38,985 nt of DNA, from NCBI GenBank assembly GCA_002319925.1, contig DCFP01000117.1, positions 1-38,985 on the forward strand. Direction: 5' to 3'. A model generated the notes under the pieces. It was not told where the DNA came from. It saw only the letters and a list, made by a program, of their open reading frames with translations, and made no database searches. Both the position numbers and the translations under genes were made by a program. Shown here piece by piece: positions 22,896-31,049 of this stretch. This DNA is from Holophagaceae bacterium UBA1801 (GTDB lineage: Bacteria; Acidobacteriota; Holophagae; Holophagales; Holophagaceae). How positions within the stretch are numbered: the first letter of the stretch is position 1; the number at the start of each line of letters is the position of its first letter.

Positions 22896-23708
22896 TCAGC
22901 TCCGGCGCAGCTGGTTCGCCCGCCAGACCGAGGGCGCGAGGCCAGTCTCCTTCCGGAAGGCCCGCGCGAAATAGGCCTGGGAGCTGAATCCCAGGATCTT
23001 TGCCACATCGCTGATGGACATGCTGGAATCGGTCAAAAGTTGGCAAGCCTGGTCCAGCCTCCGGAGGCCCCGGAATCGCTGGGGCGTAAAGCCGGTCTGG
23101 GTCTGGAAGGAGCGGCGGAACCACGAGTAGCTGACGCCCAGTTCCGAAGCCAGGGCTTCGAGACCCGCGCGGTCCCACTCGGGATCGCTCAGCAACTGCC
23201 GCGCGCCATGCACCAGTTCCCGCTGGCACCCGGTGCCGCTGCCCTGGCGCGTGGCGGACTCCAGACGCGCCAGCAGGTTCGACAAGGCGCCGCCCATCAT
23301 GCGGCCCACATCGGGAGGCGGGTTCTTGGCGAGTTCCACCAACCGCACGATGAGGCCCAGCAGATGCTCGTCGAAGCCGGTGCGGATGACCTTCGGAAGG
23401 GAGCCGAAAAAGCCCAGGCTCAGCCAGCGTTCCATCCAGGTGCCATCGAAATCCACGAAATGGATACGGCAGGTGGTCTGGGCTTCCGGCTGCAAGTCCG
23501 CCTCGCCCCGCGCGTCCAGCAGCAGGACTTCGCCCGCTTCCAGTTTCTGTTTCCGTCGGCCCGGCACGACCAGGCCCGCCGTACCGCGCACCAGGAAATG
23601 CAGCCGCCATCCGCTTCCGGACAGAATCGGCAAGGTGTCGCCCGAACCGATGGCCGTCACGAACAGGCCCCAGGCCTCGTCCTGGGACGTGGTGGGGATC
23701 TTCCACAA
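22896..23708 (-). CDS. AraC family transcriptional regulator
   Basis: 270 residues. The N-terminal cupin-like sensing half (about 5-110) has WGLFVTAIGSGDTLP and GRRKQKLEAGEVLLLDARG. The C-terminal HTH_18 pair (about 170-265) has LASELGVSYSWFRRSFQTQTGFTPQRF and ISDVAKILGFSSQAYFARAFRKETGLAPSVWR. The first codon appears to be TTG (23706-23708): no in-frame ATG or GTG lies between it and the upstream stop, and the family pattern begins right there; no clear ribosome site. It is divergent from the PTS operon with 139 bp between, so control of that sugar system is likely. Confidence 0.88.
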   Translation of the reverse strand: MWKIPTTSQDEAWGLFVTAIGSGDTLPILSGSGWRLHFLVRGTAGLVVPGRRKQKLEAGEVLLLDARGEADLQPEAQTTCRIHFVDFDGTWMERWLSLGFFGSLPKVIRTGFDEHLLGLIVRLVELAKNPPPDVGRMMGGALSNLLARLESATRQGSGTGCQRELVHGARQLLSDPEWDRAGLEALASELGVSYSWFRRSFQTQTGFTPQRFRGLRRLDQACQLLTDSSMSISDVAKILGFSSQAYFARAFRKETGLAPSVWRANQLRRS

Positions 23709-23847
23709 GGGCGATGGGATCTGGACGATGGCTGACTCCGGCTTGCTACCAGGATAGTGTCAAAAAGTGCAAATCCGATGACAAAACTCCAGCTTTTCGG
23801 TATTCCAGGCAGGTGTCTAAGCTGTCAAATCTCCCAACGGGCCTCGC

Positions 23848-24888
23848 ATGCGCGAATCACTCCGACACCTGAAGCTGTATCTGCTGAGCGGTGTCTCGTA
23901 CGTGATTCCCTTCGTTGCCTGCGGTGGCATTCTCATCGCCACGGCCATCGCTTTGGCGCCCATGAAGGTCGGCACGGGTCCTGACTTCACGAACGCGCCC
24001 TTCCTGAAACTCCTCATGGACATCGGTACGGCGGCCTTCTCGCTGGTGGTGCCGGTGCTGGCGGGCTACATCGCCTTCGGCATGGTGGACAGGCCAGGCC
24101 TGGTGCCCGGCTTCGTGGGCGGTTTCGTAGCCAGCGCGCTCGGCGCTGGATTTCTGGGGGGCATCGTGGCGGGGCTCCTGGCAGGCTGGTCCGTGATGCT
24201 GGTGAAGAAAATCCCCATCCCTCGCGTGCTCCGCCCCATCCTGCCGATCCTCATCATTCCGGTGCTGTCGTCCTTGGCCGTGGGTAGCGTGCTTTATTTC
24301 CTGCTTGGCAATCCCATCAAGGAACTGATGACCTACCTCGCACAATCCCTGCGCACCCTGGGCAGCGGGAACCAAGTGCTGCTGGGCATCCTGCTGGGCG
24401 CCATGATCGCCTTTGACATGGGCGGCCCCGTAAACAAGACGGCCTTCTTCTTCGGGGTCGCCATGATCCGTGAAGGGAACCCGACGGTGATGGGCGCCTG
24501 CGCGGCGGCCATCTGCATTCCGCCCCTGGGCCTTGGTCTGGCGACGCTGCTGGCGCCGAAGCACTGGAGCGATCGCGAGCGGGAATCGGGTCTTGCGGCC
24601 CTCGCCATGGGCGTCATCGGCATCACCGAAGGCGCCATTCCCTTCGCCGCCGCGGATCCCTTCCGGGTGATTCCCACCATCATGGGCGGCGGCGCCCTCG
24701 GCGCTGCCATCGCCATGCTCGGGCACGTTGGCGATCATGCGCCCCACGGCGGGCTCGTCGTGATCCCGGTGGTGGACCATCTCCTGTGGTACCTCGTCGC
24801 CATCGCTGCGGGCACGCTCTCCGTGGCCCTGACCATCAATCTCCTCACCCATCGCCGGAAGTCGGCACCGCAGGCGGAGACTGTATGA
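23848..24888 (+). CDS. PTS fructose-type EIIC permease
   Basis: 346 residues, hydrophobic throughout, with about nine membrane segments. It forms the sugar channel of a phosphotransferase system. The family signature GAMIAFDMGGPVNKTAF is present, followed by GITEGAIPFAAADPFRVIP with the conserved Glu and the GDHAPHGG loop. Here IIC is a separate chain, whereas FruA usually fuses it to IIB. It overlaps the IIB gene by four bases (ATGA). Confidence 0.93.
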   Translation: MRESLRHLKLYLLSGVSYVIPFVACGGILIATAIALAPMKVGTGPDFTNAPFLKLLMDIGTAAFSLVVPVLAGYIAFGMVDRPGLVPGFVGGFVASALGAGFLGGIVAGLLAGWSVMLVKKIPIPRVLRPILPILIIPVLSSLAVGSVLYFLLGNPIKELMTYLAQSLRTLGSGNQVLLGILLGAMIAFDMGGPVNKTAFFFGVAMIREGNPTVMGACAAAICIPPLGLGLATLLAPKHWSDRERESGLAALAMGVIGITEGAIPFAAADPFRVIPTIMGGGALGAAIAMLGHVGDHAPHGGLVVIPVVDHLLWYLVAIAAGTLSVALTINLLTHRRKSAPQAETV

Positions 24889-25187
24889 AGATCCTCGCCA
24901 TTACCGCCTGCCCCACGGGCATCGCCCACACCTACATGGCCGCCGAGAACCTCGAACGCATGGGGAAGAAGCTGGGCCACGACATCAAAGTGGAAACCCA
25001 GGGCGCCATGGGCATCGAGAATGAGCTCACCGAGAAAGACATCGCCGGCGCGGACATCCTGATCATCGCTTCCGAAGTCTCGGTGCAAGGCCGCGAACGT
25101 TTCCAGAGCATCTCCAAGGTGCTGGAAGTGCCCGTGCAACTGGCCATCAAGAATCCCGCTGAAGTATTCAACCGACTGCCGCACTAA
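24885..25187 (+). CDS. PTS fructose-type EIIB component
   Basis: 100 residues. Carries the phosphoryl group from IIA to the sugar. The phospho-cysteine is Cys9 in ITACPTGIAHTYMA, the usual fructose-family motif. The ATG at 24885 overlaps the TGA of the IIC gene. No IIA, HPr or enzyme I is seen in this window. Confidence 0.94.
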   Translation: MKILAITACPTGIAHTYMAAENLERMGKKLGHDIKVETQGAMGIENELTEKDIAGADILIIASEVSVQGRERFQSISKVLEVPVQLAIKNPAEVFNRLPH

Positions 25188-25365
25188 CCATTTCCCCGGC
25201 GCGGGGGCTCCGCGTCCCGACTACATCTGCCACCTGACGCACCGAGGCCCATCCCCGGTCGGGATTGTTATGGGAGGAAACACCCATGGCCAGAGCATCA
25301 CCCAGTTGATCGTCCACCCACACTTCACCTCACTCAATTCAACCCAAACCCAAAAAGGGAGTCCC
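25188..25365. other. Intergenic region between PTS and ABC sugar operons
   Basis: About 180 bp. A short GC stem CCCCG-gcg-CGGGG (25194-25206) just after the IIB stop could end transcription, but no T-run follows. An inverted pair CCCGAC (25216) / GTCGGG (25257) and a well-placed GGAGG in front of a 7-codon ORF (25286-25309) are present; both are weak signals. The promoter of the ABC operon should lie here. Confidence 0.35.
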
Positions 25366-26334
25366 ATGAAGAACTTCACCCGCTTTGCCACCAGCACCAT
25401 CGCAGCCTCGCTGCTGTTCCTCGGTGCCGCCTCCCAGGCTCAGGCCCAGGCGAAGAAGTACACCATCGCCGGCATCGTCTTCCAGGAAGACCAGTTCATG
25501 AAGACCGTGCTCATGGGCATGAAAAGCGTGGCCGACAAGAACAACGTCGAACTGCTGACGGCCAACACGGCCAACCAGATCTCCAAGGAAGTGGAAGTGG
25601 TCAACACCTACGCCGCCCGCAAGGTGGACGCCATCTGCATCACCTACCTCGATCCCGCCGCCGCGTCCGTCCCCGCCGTGAAGGCCGCCAACGACAAGGG
25701 CATCAAGATCATCAGCTTCAACAACACTCTGGCCGCCGACTTCCCCGTTGCCACCATCCAGTCCAAGAACGAAGCTCTGGGCGCCGGTTCCGGCAAGGCC
25801 GCGGCTGAGTACATCAAGGCCCACCTGAAGGGCAAGAAGACGATCAAGGTCGCCGTCATCAACTACAAGGCCCAGCTGCCTCCCGAGAGCAACGCCCGCC
25901 AGGACGGCTTCTGGAACGAGATCAAGGACATCCCCGGCGTGACCCTCGTGGGCGAGGCTTCCTCTCCCGTGGTGGACCAGGCCGTTAAGAAGGCCGGTGA
26001 CATCATCACCGCCAACCCCGATCTCGACATCATCTTCGGCTGCAACGACGGCGGCACCAAGGGCGCCGTGCTGGCCGTGAAGAACGCCGGCAAGAAGATC
26101 GGCGTCTTCGGCATCGACCTCGACAAGCAGATGGTGAGCTTCCTGCAGTCCAGCGACAACATCCTGCAGGCCACCACCGGCCAGGATCCCTTCAAGATCG
26201 GCGCCATGAGCGTCGAGTTCGCCATCAAGGCCCTCAAAGGCGAACCCGTCGAGAAGATGGTCATCGTGCCCGGCAAGACCCTGACCCGCACGGACCCCAA
26301 GGCCATCGCCGAATTTGCCGCGACGCTGAAGTAG
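25366..26334 (+). CDS. Sugar ABC transporter substrate-binding protein (RbsB-like)
   Basis: 322 residues. A signal peptide (1-28, ending SQAQAQA) exports it to the periplasm. The mature part is a type-I periplasmic binding fold of the ribose/xylose kind: KKYTIAGIVFQEDQFMKTVLMGMKSVADKNNVEL, ARKVDAICITYLDP, PDLDIIFGCNDGGTKGAVLAVK. Start ATG 25366 follows GGGAG; an in-frame ATG at 25270 would place 32 residues before the signal peptide. A long palindromic repeat follows the gene, before the ATPase. Confidence 0.92.
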   Translation: MKNFTRFATSTIAASLLFLGAASQAQAQAKKYTIAGIVFQEDQFMKTVLMGMKSVADKNNVELLTANTANQISKEVEVVNTYAARKVDAICITYLDPAAASVPAVKAANDKGIKIISFNNTLAADFPVATIQSKNEALGAGSGKAAAEYIKAHLKGKKTIKVAVINYKAQLPPESNARQDGFWNEIKDIPGVTLVGEASSPVVDQAVKKAGDIITANPDLDIIFGCNDGGTKGAVLAVKNAGKKIGVFGIDLDKQMVSFLQSSDNILQATTGQDPFKIGAMSVEFAIKALKGEPVEKMVIVPGKTLTRTDPKAIAEFAATLK

Positions 26335-26357
26335 AAAACAGAAATGCCTACCTCCAA

Positions 26358-26440
26358 GAGCACCAAGAAGAGCACCAAGGACACCAAGAATCATGCCCTG
26401 CTTTTCTTGGTGTCCTTGGTGACTCCTTGGTGATCCTGGT
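26358..26440. repeat. Palindromic repeat of the CACCAAG type between binding-protein and ATPase genes
   Basis: A perfect 18-bp inverted repeat, CACCAAGGACACCAAGAA at 26373-26390 and its complement at 26404-26421, with a 13-nt loop. Further CACCAAG/CTTGGTG words on both sides (26361-26367, 26425-26431) extend the pairing imperfectly. As RNA it would be a very stable stem. It lies between the binding-protein and ATPase genes, a common place for stems that stabilise or attenuate transcripts. It has no T-run, so it is not a normal terminator. Confidence 0.85.
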
Positions 26441-26464
26441 GGTAAATCCTTTCAGGTTGATTCC

Positions 26465-27958
26465 ATGAATCAGGTGAAGCTCGAGGTTCGCAACCTCACT
26501 AAGACCTATCCGGGCACCGTTGCCCTCAGCGATTTCTCGGCGGTGATGCAGGGTGGTAATGTCTACGCGCTGCTAGGAAAGAACGGTTCCGGCAAGAGCA
26601 CGCTCGTGAAGTGCATCTCCGGCGCGGTCATCCCCACCAGCGGCGAGATGTTCCTGAACGAGCAGAAGCTTCAGTTCCGGTCGCCCATGGACGCCTTCGA
26701 CGCGGGCATCGCCATCGTCTATCAGGAACTGAGCCTGGTGCTGGATTTCACGGTGGCCGAGAACATCCTCATCGGCCGCTATTTCAAGAAGGGACCCGGC
26801 GGTTCCGTCATCGACTGGAAGCGCACCAACGAGAAGGCCGCGGAGATCCTGGCCGCGCTGCGCATCGATATCCCCGTCACGGCCAAGGTCTCGAGCCTGA
26901 GCGTGGGCCAGCGGCAGATGATCGAGATCGCCAAGGCAATGTCGTACAACCCTTCGGTGCTGATCCTGGATGAGCCCACTTCGGCCCTGGCCCAGCACGA
27001 GATCGAGAGCCTCTTCAAGGTCATCCATCAGTCCCGTGAGCAGGGCGTCATCGTCATCTTCATCACCCACAAGCTGAACGAGATCCGGGGTGTGGCGGAC
27101 TTTGTGACCGTGATCCGGGACAGCCGCTTCGTGGGTACCATCCCCATCGCAGAAGCCAATCCGAAAACGCTCGTGGACATGATGTTCGGAGAAACGCAGA
27201 TTCTGTCCCGGCCCGAGAACTTATCTGTCTCGGAGGAAGTGGTCATGGAGGTCAAGAACCTGAGCCGGAAGCACCACTTCTCCAACGTGTCCTTCAAGCT
27301 CCGCAAGGGCGAGATCCTGGGCATCGCAGGCATGCTGGGCTCGGGCCGCTCGGAGCTGCTCCGCTCCATTTTCGGCGCGGATCCCGTGGACTCCGGCACC
27401 ATCTCCATCAAGGGCACGGTGATCACCCAGCCCCACATCCCCACCATGAAACGTCTCGGCATGGCCATGACCCCCGAGAATCGCAAGGACGAGGGGCTGG
27501 TCCAGATGCTCAGCATCAAGGACAATCTCTGCTACGCGAGCCTCCGCGCCATCGCACCCCTCGGCTTCCTCACGAACCGCCGGCAGAAACCCATCGTCCA
27601 GCGCTGGATCCGGGAGCTGCAGATCAAGGTGGCGAGCGCCGATCTGCCCGTTTCGTCGTTGAGCGGAGGCAACCAGCAGAAGGTGGTGGTGGGCAATTGG
27701 CTGAACACCGAGCCTTCCATCATCTTCTTCGACGAGCCCAGCCGCGGCATCGATGTGCAAGCCAAGCAGCAGGTTTTCCAGATCATGTGGGATCTCAGCC
27801 GGAAGGGGCTCAGCGTGATCTTCGTCTCCACTGAGCTGGAGGAGCTGCTGGAGGTCTGCCACCGGATCCTGATCATGGACCGGGGGCGGATCGAGAAGGA
27901 AACCACGCCTGAACGAACGACTTTGGACGAACTTTACGCCCTGTGCATGGAGGCCTGA
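26465..27958 (+). CDS. Sugar ABC transporter ATP-binding protein (RbsA-like)
   Basis: 497 residues with two ABC domains. First: Walker A GKNGSGKST (about 38), signature LSVGQRQMIEIAKAM, Walker B VLILDEPTSAL. Second: loop GMLGSGRSELLR with a degenerate Walker A, signature LSGGNQQKVVVGNWL, Walker B IIFFDEPSRGIDV. This is the standard layout of ribose/galactose-type importers. It is followed 4 bp later by the permease; GGAGG for the permease lies inside its last codons. Confidence 0.95.
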   Translation: MNQVKLEVRNLTKTYPGTVALSDFSAVMQGGNVYALLGKNGSGKSTLVKCISGAVIPTSGEMFLNEQKLQFRSPMDAFDAGIAIVYQELSLVLDFTVAENILIGRYFKKGPGGSVIDWKRTNEKAAEILAALRIDIPVTAKVSSLSVGQRQMIEIAKAMSYNPSVLILDEPTSALAQHEIESLFKVIHQSREQGVIVIFITHKLNEIRGVADFVTVIRDSRFVGTIPIAEANPKTLVDMMFGETQILSRPENLSVSEEVVMEVKNLSRKHHFSNVSFKLRKGEILGIAGMLGSGRSELLRSIFGADPVDSGTISIKGTVITQPHIPTMKRLGMAMTPENRKDEGLVQMLSIKDNLCYASLRAIAPLGFLTNRRQKPIVQRWIRELQIKVASADLPVSSLSGGNQQKVVVGNWLNTEPSIIFFDEPSRGIDVQAKQQVFQIMWDLSRKGLSVIFVSTELEELLEVCHRILIMDRGRIEKETTPERTTLDELYALCMEA

Positions 27959-27962
27959 CTCG

Positions 27963-28940
27963 ATGTCCGCCGCACCTCAGACCAAACGCTTCGACATTAG
28001 CGCTCTCGCCCTCGAGATCATCCTCCTCGTCATCATCGCGTTCCTGTGCTTCTACGCCCGCGGTTTCGCGACGTGGGACAACTTCATGAACATCCTGCGC
28101 AACGCCTCGACCACGGGCATCATCGCCTTCGGCATGACCTTCGTGATCATCGCGGGCGAGATCGATCTGAGCGTGGGATCCGCCATCGCGTTCTACGGTT
28201 GCATGCTGGCGGTGATCACCGACAAGTTGGCGGCCAAGGGCTACCCGCTGCTGCCCGTGATCCTCCTGGCCGTTGCCGTCTGCTTCATCATCGCAGTGCT
28301 CACGGGCATGTTCACGGGCTGGGTGCGCCATCGGTTCAGCGTGCCCACCTTCATCACGACGCTGGCCTGGATGGCCGCATTGCGGGGCGGCGGCTACCTG
28401 CTCACCAACAGCTTTCCGGTAACGCCCTTCCCCGAGTGGTTCAACTTCTTCGGCAGCGGTTACGTCTTCGGCATTCCCTTCCAGGCCATTATCTTCCTGC
28501 TGCTCTTCGGCGTGACGTGGTTCATCTCCCGCTTCACCACCTTCGGACGATCGGTCTACGCCATCGGCGGAAACGCCGAGTCCGCGCGCCTCAGCGGCAT
28601 CAACGTCCTCCAGAAGCGCATGATCATCATGACGCTCACCAGCGTCTTCTCGGTGATCAGCGCCATCATGGTGGCTTCCCAGATCCAGGCGGGCAACCCG
28701 ACCGTGGGCACGAGCTGGGAATTCACGGTCATCTCCGCCTGCGTCATCGGCGGCGTGAGCCTCATGGGCGGCAAGGGCCGGATCTGGGGCACCTTCGTGG
28801 GCGTGATCTTCCTGGAGATCATCCTCAACGGCATGACGCTCCTGAACGTGGACGAATACTGGCAGTACGTCGCCCGGGCCGTGTTGATCCTCGGCGCCGT
28901 GCTGATCTACCAGAGCCAGGAGATCCGGCAGAAAGATTGA
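27963..28940 (+). CDS. Sugar ABC transporter permease (RbsC-like)
   Basis: 325 residues, about 8-10 membrane segments, BPD_transp_2 family. TFVIIAGEIDLSVGSAIAFYGCM and GRSVYAIGGNAESARLSGINV are the typical RbsC/XylH segments, the latter being the ATPase-contact loop. Together with the upstream binding protein and ATPase it makes a complete importer; the sugar is not identified by sequence alone. Confidence 0.95.
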   Translation: MSAAPQTKRFDISALALEIILLVIIAFLCFYARGFATWDNFMNILRNASTTGIIAFGMTFVIIAGEIDLSVGSAIAFYGCMLAVITDKLAAKGYPLLPVILLAVAVCFIIAVLTGMFTGWVRHRFSVPTFITTLAWMAALRGGGYLLTNSFPVTPFPEWFNFFGSGYVFGIPFQAIIFLLLFGVTWFISRFTTFGRSVYAIGGNAESARLSGINVLQKRMIIMTLTSVFSVISAIMVASQIQAGNPTVGTSWEFTVISACVIGGVSLMGGKGRIWGTFVGVIFLEIILNGMTLLNVDEYWQYVARAVLILGAVLIYQSQEIRQKD

Positions 28941-29038
28941 TCGCAGACCTTGCGTTTCCCTGGACTCCTGCAGACCATACGAACAGCGGCTGGTGCCTGC
29001 GCGGGCGCCCCGTTGAACCATTGCAAAGGTAATTCCTG

Positions 29039-30043
29039 ATGGCTCACACAGAACTCGTTCTTGGCATCGACATCGGTGGCACGAACACGACCCTTGGATA
29101 CATCGATCGCACCGGCCGCTGCCGGGCGGAAACCACGATGCTGACCCTCTCGGATCAGCCGCCCGCCTCGTTCTTCAAGCGCTTGCACGAAGAGGCGGAG
29201 GCACTGTGGAAGACGATCCTCGGTGACTTCCACCTGGCCGGCATCGGCATCGGCGCACCCAACGGGAACTACTATCGCGGCACCATCGAAACCCCGCCCA
29301 ACCTCAGCTGGACCTTCGTGGATGTGCGAGCGGAAATGGCCCGCTACTGGCAGGCTCCCCTCGCCATCACCAACGACGCCAATGCCGCGGCTTTCGGCGA
29401 GTTGTTGTTCGGATCCGGAAAGGGCATGCGCGATTTCATCGTGATCACGCTGGGCACGGGCCTCGGCAGCGGCGTGGTGGTCAACGGCGAGCTGGTCCAT
29501 GGACACAGCGGCTTCGCAGGGGAGATCGGTCACACCATCGTGCAGCACGGCGGGCGCCTGTGCGGGTGCGGCCTCCGCGGCTGCCTGGAGACCTATGCCT
29601 CGGCGACGGGCCTGCTGATCACCGCCAAGGAGTTGCTTGCGGCCAGCGAGGAACCGAGCCTCCTGCGGGCCGTCCCCAACTCGGAAATGACCTCGAAGTC
29701 GGTGTACCGGGCAGCTCTGGAGGGCGATGCCCTCGCTCACCGGGCCTTCGATATCACGGGAACCATCCTCGGCCGCAAGCTGGCGGATTCCGTGGCCCAC
29801 ACGAGTCCCGAGGCCATCTTCCTCTTCGGCGGGCTCACCTCCGCGGGCGAACTGATCTTCGAGCCCACCCGTAAGGCATTGGAGGAGAATCTCTATCCGG
29901 TCTTCCGGGGCACCGTGAAACTGCTTCCATCCGGCATTCCCATGGGACAGACAGCGATCATCGGAGCCGCGGCCATGATGTGGAAGCAACTGGATCGAAG
30001 CCCTGCCGGGTTCAGTGCTGCTTGGCCTTCCACGTCTCGATGA
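29039..30043 (+). CDS. ROK family sugar kinase
   Basis: 334 residues. The N-terminal ATP loop is GIDIGGTNTTLGYID, then APNGNYYRGTIETPPNLSW (sugar loop), ITNDANAAAFGE with catalytic Asp, ITLGTGLGSGVVV and the zinc motif CGCGLRGCLETYAS. It phosphorylates a hexose such as glucose, allose or mannose after uptake, likely that brought in by the adjacent ABC system (98 bp upstream). Its last ten codons overlap the end of the convergent binding-protein gene by 32 bp. Confidence 0.92.
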   Translation: MAHTELVLGIDIGGTNTTLGYIDRTGRCRAETTMLTLSDQPPASFFKRLHEEAEALWKTILGDFHLAGIGIGAPNGNYYRGTIETPPNLSWTFVDVRAEMARYWQAPLAITNDANAAAFGELLFGSGKGMRDFIVITLGTGLGSGVVVNGELVHGHSGFAGEIGHTIVQHGGRLCGCGLRGCLETYASATGLLITAKELLAASEEPSLLRAVPNSEMTSKSVYRAALEGDALAHRAFDITGTILGRKLADSVAHTSPEAIFLFGGLTSAGELIFEPTRKALEENLYPVFRGTVKLLPSGIPMGQTAIIGAAAMMWKQLDRSPAGFSAAWPSTSR

Positions 30044-30782
30044 TCTTCTTGAGGGTGCCGTCGCGGGTGATGATGGCAAATCCGCGGTCGAAGCTCTCTT
30101 TGGCGTATTTGCTTTGCGGATGGGCGAGGCTGAAGCCGATGTAAGTGCCCTGTCCGCCGATGGCAAAGGCCGGGCCCACCTTGCCTATCACTCCCGCCTG
30201 GGCGATGAGATAGTCGAGGTTCTTCAGTTCATCCACCACGACCAGGGAAGCGTCGATGCGGTCCAGAGCCAGGTTCCGCAAGCTGACGACCTCACTGTAG
30301 GCGGGCATGGGGGTGATCTTCCCCTTCTTCACCAGCTCGTAATAGGCAGGGGGGTACTCGTATTCGAACACGGTCCCCACCTTGGTATCCGACTTCAACG
30401 CCTTGGGTCCTGAGACGTCAAGAGGCTTCGACAAGTTCTGCACCAGCATGGCCGTGACGGAATAGAGGGGCTTCTCCGCAAAGACGACCTTGCCCTTCAT
30501 GTCATCGGTCCAAGCCATGCCGAAGCACGCGACATAGGTTCCTGCGAGCACTCCGTTCTTCGCCCTCGAATAGGGCATGATCTCCAATTTTGCAGGCACC
30601 TTGGCCGCGGCATAGGCGGCGAGGACGATGTCATTGCCACAACCGGTGCCATCAGGTTGTCCCCAAGGCCCCGCAGCATCCTCGGCGGCGACTTCGAGGG
30701 GCTGGCTCCCTGGCGTGGTCTGCGCAAAGGCCAGCGAGGTGGCGCCGACAGTGATCATCGCGATGATCAAGCGCTTGATCAT
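30012..30782 (-). CDS. Amino-acid-type ABC solute-binding protein (family 3), orphan
   Basis: 256 residues. The signal peptide ends at about residue 20 (SLAFA). The mature part resembles COG0834/SBP_bac_3: EVAAEDAAGPWGQPDGTGCGNDIVLAAYAA, PYSRAKNGVLAGTYVACFGMAWT, KVGTVFEYEYPPAYYELVKKG, LALDRIDASLVV. No membrane or ATPase subunit is close, so it may sense rather than import, or share a distant permease. The start codon lies inside a perfect 20-base palindrome (30763-30782). Confidence 0.85.
   Translation of the reverse strand: MIKRLIIAMITVGATSLAFAQTTPGSQPLEVAAEDAAGPWGQPDGTGCGNDIVLAAYAAAKVPAKLEIMPYSRAKNGVLAGTYVACFGMAWTDDMKGKVVFAEKPLYSVTAMLVQNLSKPLDVSGPKALKSDTKVGTVFEYEYPPAYYELVKKGKITPMPAYSEVVSLRNLALDRIDASLVVVDELKNLDYLIAQAGVIGKVGPAFAIGGQGTYIGFSLAHPQSKYAKESFDRGFAIITRDGTLKKIIETWKAKQH
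30763..30782. repeat. Perfect 20-base palindrome across a start codon
   Basis: ATGATCAAGCGCTTGATCAT is self-complementary and covers the first seven codons of the binding-protein gene. In mRNA the start codon could pair within a hairpin or with another copy. It may also be a by-product of Met-Ile-Lys-Arg-Leu-Ile-Ile coding. Confidence 0.6.
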
Positions 30783-30820
30783 GTACCCACCTTTCCGGCC
30801 TTAGACGTAAAACCCCCTGG

Positions 30821-30848
30821 TATTTATTTCGGACATTACAGAATGCAA
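30821..30848 (-). promoter_or_regulatory. Possible sigma-70 promoter for the orphan binding-protein gene
   Basis: On the minus strand: TTGCAT, 16 nt, then TAAATA, about 40 bp upstream of the ATG, in an AT-rich stretch. It fits the consensus moderately; unproven. Confidence 0.3.
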
Positions 30849-31049
30849 CATAAGAGCGAAATCGGGAATATTTCATTTTTACAATCAAACCTTACCAATT
30901 CAGGTTCTGGAGATAAAGCCATGCTGACGTCTACGGTTTTGGATGCTCCCGACTTGCCGTCCATCTCCACGCCAGGCGATGGTTCAGCAGGCTGAAGCCC
31001 GGACCTTCACTATTGCCCCGCTTCCAAGCTCGAATTCGTTCCGGTCAGA

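Noticed and set aside
25194..25206. Intrinsic terminator after the PTS IIB gene
   Set aside because: Stem of only 5 bp and no T-run.
25286..25309. Seven-codon leader ORF with a good GGAGG before the ABC operon
   Set aside because: The peptide shows no run of regulatory codons and no attenuator hairpin follows; likely chance.
27873..29021. 382-codon minus-strand frame opposite the permease
   Set aside because: Antisense shadow of a GC-rich gene, Asp/His/Glu-rich, no family pattern, opposite a clear RbsC-like gene.
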